A stretch of DNA of 7,767 bases from Brachyspira sp949287565. Lineage in GTDB: Bacteria; Spirochaetota; Brachyspiria; Brachyspirales; Brachyspiraceae. The DNA is taken from assembly GCF_036997615.1 (NCBI RefSeq), contig NZ_JAWLQA010000078.1, one strand, 5' to 3'. Position numbers and translations under genes: made by a program. Under the pieces are notes generated by a model. The model saw only the letters and a list, made by a program, of their open reading frames with translations. It had not been told where the DNA came from and did no database searches. Below are positions 5,957 to 7,767 of this stretch, in pieces. The stretch's first letter is position 1; each line of letters starts with the position of its first letter.

Positions 5957-6684
5957 AAGCTATTATAGTATTACCAACATATAATGAAAAAGATAATATA
6001 GAAAAAATGCTTAATAAAGTGTTATCATTACCTGAATATATAGAAATTTTAGTTGTTGATGATAATAGCCCAGATGGTACTGCAAGTATTGTAGAAAAAT
6101 ATTTATCAAATGATAGAGTGCATTTATTGAAAAGAGAAAAGAAAGAAGGATTAGGACCTGCATATATTGCTGGATTTAAACATTCATTTCAATACAATCC
6201 TGATTATGTAATAGAAATGGATGCTGATTTTTCTCATGATCCTGATTTTGTAATTAAATTTATAGAAAGAATGGAAAATGAAAAATTAGATTTAGTAATA
6301 GGATCAAGATATTGCAATGGAATAAGTGTTGTAAATTGGCCTTTAAGAAGACTTTTTCTTTCATACTACGGAAATAGATATGCATCATTTATATTAGGTT
6401 CTAAAATTATGGATATTACAGGCGGATTTAAATGCTTTAGAGTATCTGTATTAAAAAATATGAACTTTGATAATATACTTTCAGCAGGATATTCTTTTCA
6501 AATAGAAATGAATTATTCTTTTGAAAGTAATGGATATAAAGTAGAGGAAGAGCCTATAATATTTTATGAAAGAAGAAGCGGACAATCAAAGATGTCCAAG
6601 AATATTATAGCTGAAGCATTATTTAGAGTTGTACGCTTAAGATTTAGAAATAAAAAGAAATATTTTAATAATCAATCCAAATAA
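5953..6684 (+). CDS. Family-2 glycosyltransferase, polyprenol-phosphate mannosyltransferase type
   Basis: A 243-residue GT-A enzyme expected to move a sugar, typically mannose from GDP-mannose, to polyprenyl phosphate at the cytoplasmic membrane face, giving a lipid-linked donor for surface glycans. Motifs in order are LPTYNE (7-12), VDDNSPDGT (35-43), GLGPAY (66-71), the metal-binding DAD at 90-92 in MDADFSHDP, GSRY (117-120), DITGGFK (154-160) and RRSGQSKM (207-214). This set matches Dpm1-like enzymes. There is no C-terminal transmembrane or GtrA domain, so it is the short, peripheral form. Glucosyl- or N-acetylglucosaminyl-phosphate variants share these motifs, so the sugar is not proven. 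The start overlaps the previous stop. AGGAG at 5933-5937 is 15 bases upstream, rather far, so translation probably relies on coupling. Confidence 0.88.
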   Translation: MKAIIVLPTYNEKDNIEKMLNKVLSLPEYIEILVVDDNSPDGTASIVEKYLSNDRVHLLKREKKEGLGPAYIAGFKHSFQYNPDYVIEMDADFSHDPDFVIKFIERMENEKLDLVIGSRYCNGISVVNWPLRRLFLSYYGNRYASFILGSKIMDITGGFKCFRVSVLKNMNFDNILSAGYSFQIEMNYSFESNGYKVEEEPIIFYERRSGQSKMSKNIIAEALFRVVRLRFRNKKKYFNNQSK

Positions 6685-6716
6685 ATATTATTGCTGATAT
6701 TACCATATTTCAATTT

Positions 6717-6722
6717 TATAAT
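6717..6722 (+). promoter_or_regulatory. Possible -10 element before the binding-protein gene
   Basis: TATAAT precedes TAGGA (6728-6732) and the ATG at 6741. The best -35 candidate, TTGCTG at 6691-6696, is 20 bases away, so the promoter is weak or regulated. No terminator separates it from the glycosyltransferase gene, leaving read-through open. Confidence 0.3.
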
Positions 6723-6740
6723 ATAATTAGGACATATATT

Positions 6741-7724
6741 ATGAATAAAATTATTTATATTTTTTTTATTGTAATCACATTAATATCATGCAATAACAAC
6801 AAAGAAAAAGAAAAGCCCGCAAACACTAAAATAAGAGTCGGATATCTATATGAATTCGCTGGATCATCTGCTGTTGCAATAGCAAAAGAAAAAGGTTTCT
6901 TTGAAGAAGAAAATTTAGATGCAGAACTATTTGAATTTTTTAACGGACATGCAGCAATTTTATCTATGATGTCTAAAGAGGTAGATTTTACATATATTGG
7001 TCATGCCGCTCATTCTTTAATTATAAACGGAGAAGTACAAATATTAATACCAAATGGAATAAGTAAAGGCGAAAAAATAATAACAGGAAACTGGACTGGT
7101 ATTAACAGCATTTCTGATTTGAAAGGAAAAACAGTAGCGACTCATTTAGGTACATCAGGTGAAACTATGCTTAATGTAGCATTAAAAAATAATAATATAA
7201 AATTGCAGGATATAAATTTAACGAATATCAATATTACTAATCTTGCCAATGTTCTAATAAATAAAAAAGTTGATGCTGTATCAACCTGGGATCCTTATAC
7301 AAGAGAAATTACAGATCAAATACCAAATGATTATAAACTATTAGCAGATATCACAGACTATAGCAATGAAATTATCTTAACTAGCAGTTTTGTATCAACA
7401 TCAGAATATATAAATAATTATCCTGATATAGCAAAAAGATTCTCAAGAGCCATATTAAAAGCTATGGATTATAGAAAAAACAATTTATATGAAGCAGCTG
7501 AATTAACAGCAAAACTTACAGGCAATGATATAAAGTCAGTAAAAAATGAAATAGATGCATCAATATTGTTTTCATCATCAGATATAAAAAATGCATATAC
7601 TTCAGGTGAAATATTAAGATGGTATGAAATACAGCAAAATATATTTTTAGATTCTAAAGTTATAAAAGAAACTATACCTGTAACAAATTACATACAGCTA
7701 TCAATGCTTACAAATATATTATAG
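6741..7724 (+). CDS. ABC-transporter substrate-binding lipoprotein (NMT1/SsuA/TauA-like)
   Basis: A 327-residue predicted lipoprotein. A short basic start, a hydrophobic stretch and the lipobox LISC (14-17) place the lipidated cysteine at C17, followed by an Asn/Lys/Glu-rich linker. The mature part fits the type-2 periplasmic-binding fold of the nitrate/sulfonate/taurine and thiamine-precursor group. It has IRVGYL (31-36), AIAKEKGFFEEENLDAEL, the hinge motif SDLKGK (125-130) with GTSGET (137-142), and STWDPY (181-186). It should capture a small solute outside the cytoplasmic membrane and pass it to a permease/ATPase pair. The ligand cannot be read from sequence; sulfonates, nitrate-like anions and pyrimidine precursors are all possible. 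No permease or ATPase gene follows in the window. The ribosome site TAGGA is eight bases before the ATG. Confidence 0.88.
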   Translation: MNKIIYIFFIVITLISCNNNKEKEKPANTKIRVGYLYEFAGSSAVAIAKEKGFFEEENLDAELFEFFNGHAAILSMMSKEVDFTYIGHAAHSLIINGEVQILIPNGISKGEKIITGNWTGINSISDLKGKTVATHLGTSGETMLNVALKNNNIKLQDINLTNINITNLANVLINKKVDAVSTWDPYTREITDQIPNDYKLLADITDYSNEIILTSSFVSTSEYINNYPDIAKRFSRAILKAMDYRKNNLYEAAELTAKLTGNDIKSVKNEIDASILFSSSDIKNAYTSGEILRWYEIQQNIFLDSKVIKETIPVTNYIQLSMLTNIL

Positions 7725-7725
7725 T

Positions 7726-7767
7726 TTATAATTCTATTTTACCGCCTACACTTCTCATAATGATCAT
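7726..7767 (-). CDS. Possible C-terminal end of a convergent gene (cut by window edge)
   Basis: On the minus strand the frame entering from the right edge is open for 13 codons and closes with TAA at 7728-7726, giving a tail MIIMRSVGGKIEL. The local GC rise (CCGCC at 7741-7745) contrasts with the preceding AT-rich spacer, as expected at a gene end. It would converge on the binding-protein gene with a one-base gap. The stretch is too short to identify, and chance openness is possible. Confidence 0.35.
   Translation of the reverse strand: MIIMRSVGGKIEL

Overview
The window is very AT-rich (about one quarter G+C by eye), with AAA/ATA/TTA/GAA-dominated codon use, consensus-like TTGACA/TATAAT promoters, AGGA-type ribosome binding sites and short GC-rich palindromic repeats between genes. 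Together these suggest a spirochaete of the genus Brachyspira. This is an inference from composition and gene style, not from a database search.

Layout. Positions 1-642 hold no convincing gene. They form a mosaic of GC-rich hairpin modules (34-76, 165-230, 362-406), AT-rich palindromes (428-447, 447-472, 534-557) and two copies of a promoter-like sequence (300-332 and 607-640). A minus-strand gene follows (643-1590) for a conserved TIM-barrel-like protein of the family I know as DUF7916. It is divergent from a plus-strand gene for an FmdB-type zinc-ribbon protein (1751-1990), and the two are separated by back-to-back promoters. A stem-loop terminator at 2062-2108 isolates fmdB from rlmN (2143-3171), which encodes the radical-SAM methylase of 23S rRNA A2503. 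Next is a 900-residue DUF4132 protein (3254-5956). Its stop codon overlaps the start of a family-2 glycosyltransferase of the polyprenol-phosphate mannosyltransferase type (5953-6684). A lipoprotein substrate-binding protein of the NMT1/SsuA/TauA class (6741-7724) comes next, and the right edge may hold the last codons of a convergent minus-strand gene.

How the genes fit together. Most are unrelated housekeeping or accessory functions: rRNA modification, surface-glycan precursor synthesis, and solute uptake. The only tight functional linkage visible is the 4-base overlap of the DUF4132 gene and the glycosyltransferase gene. No complete new defence or mobile system is evident. The most unusual material is the non-coding left end. 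There, related hairpins keep pairing through compensatory changes, and one promoter copy is almost perfectly mirror-symmetric around a shared -10 element.
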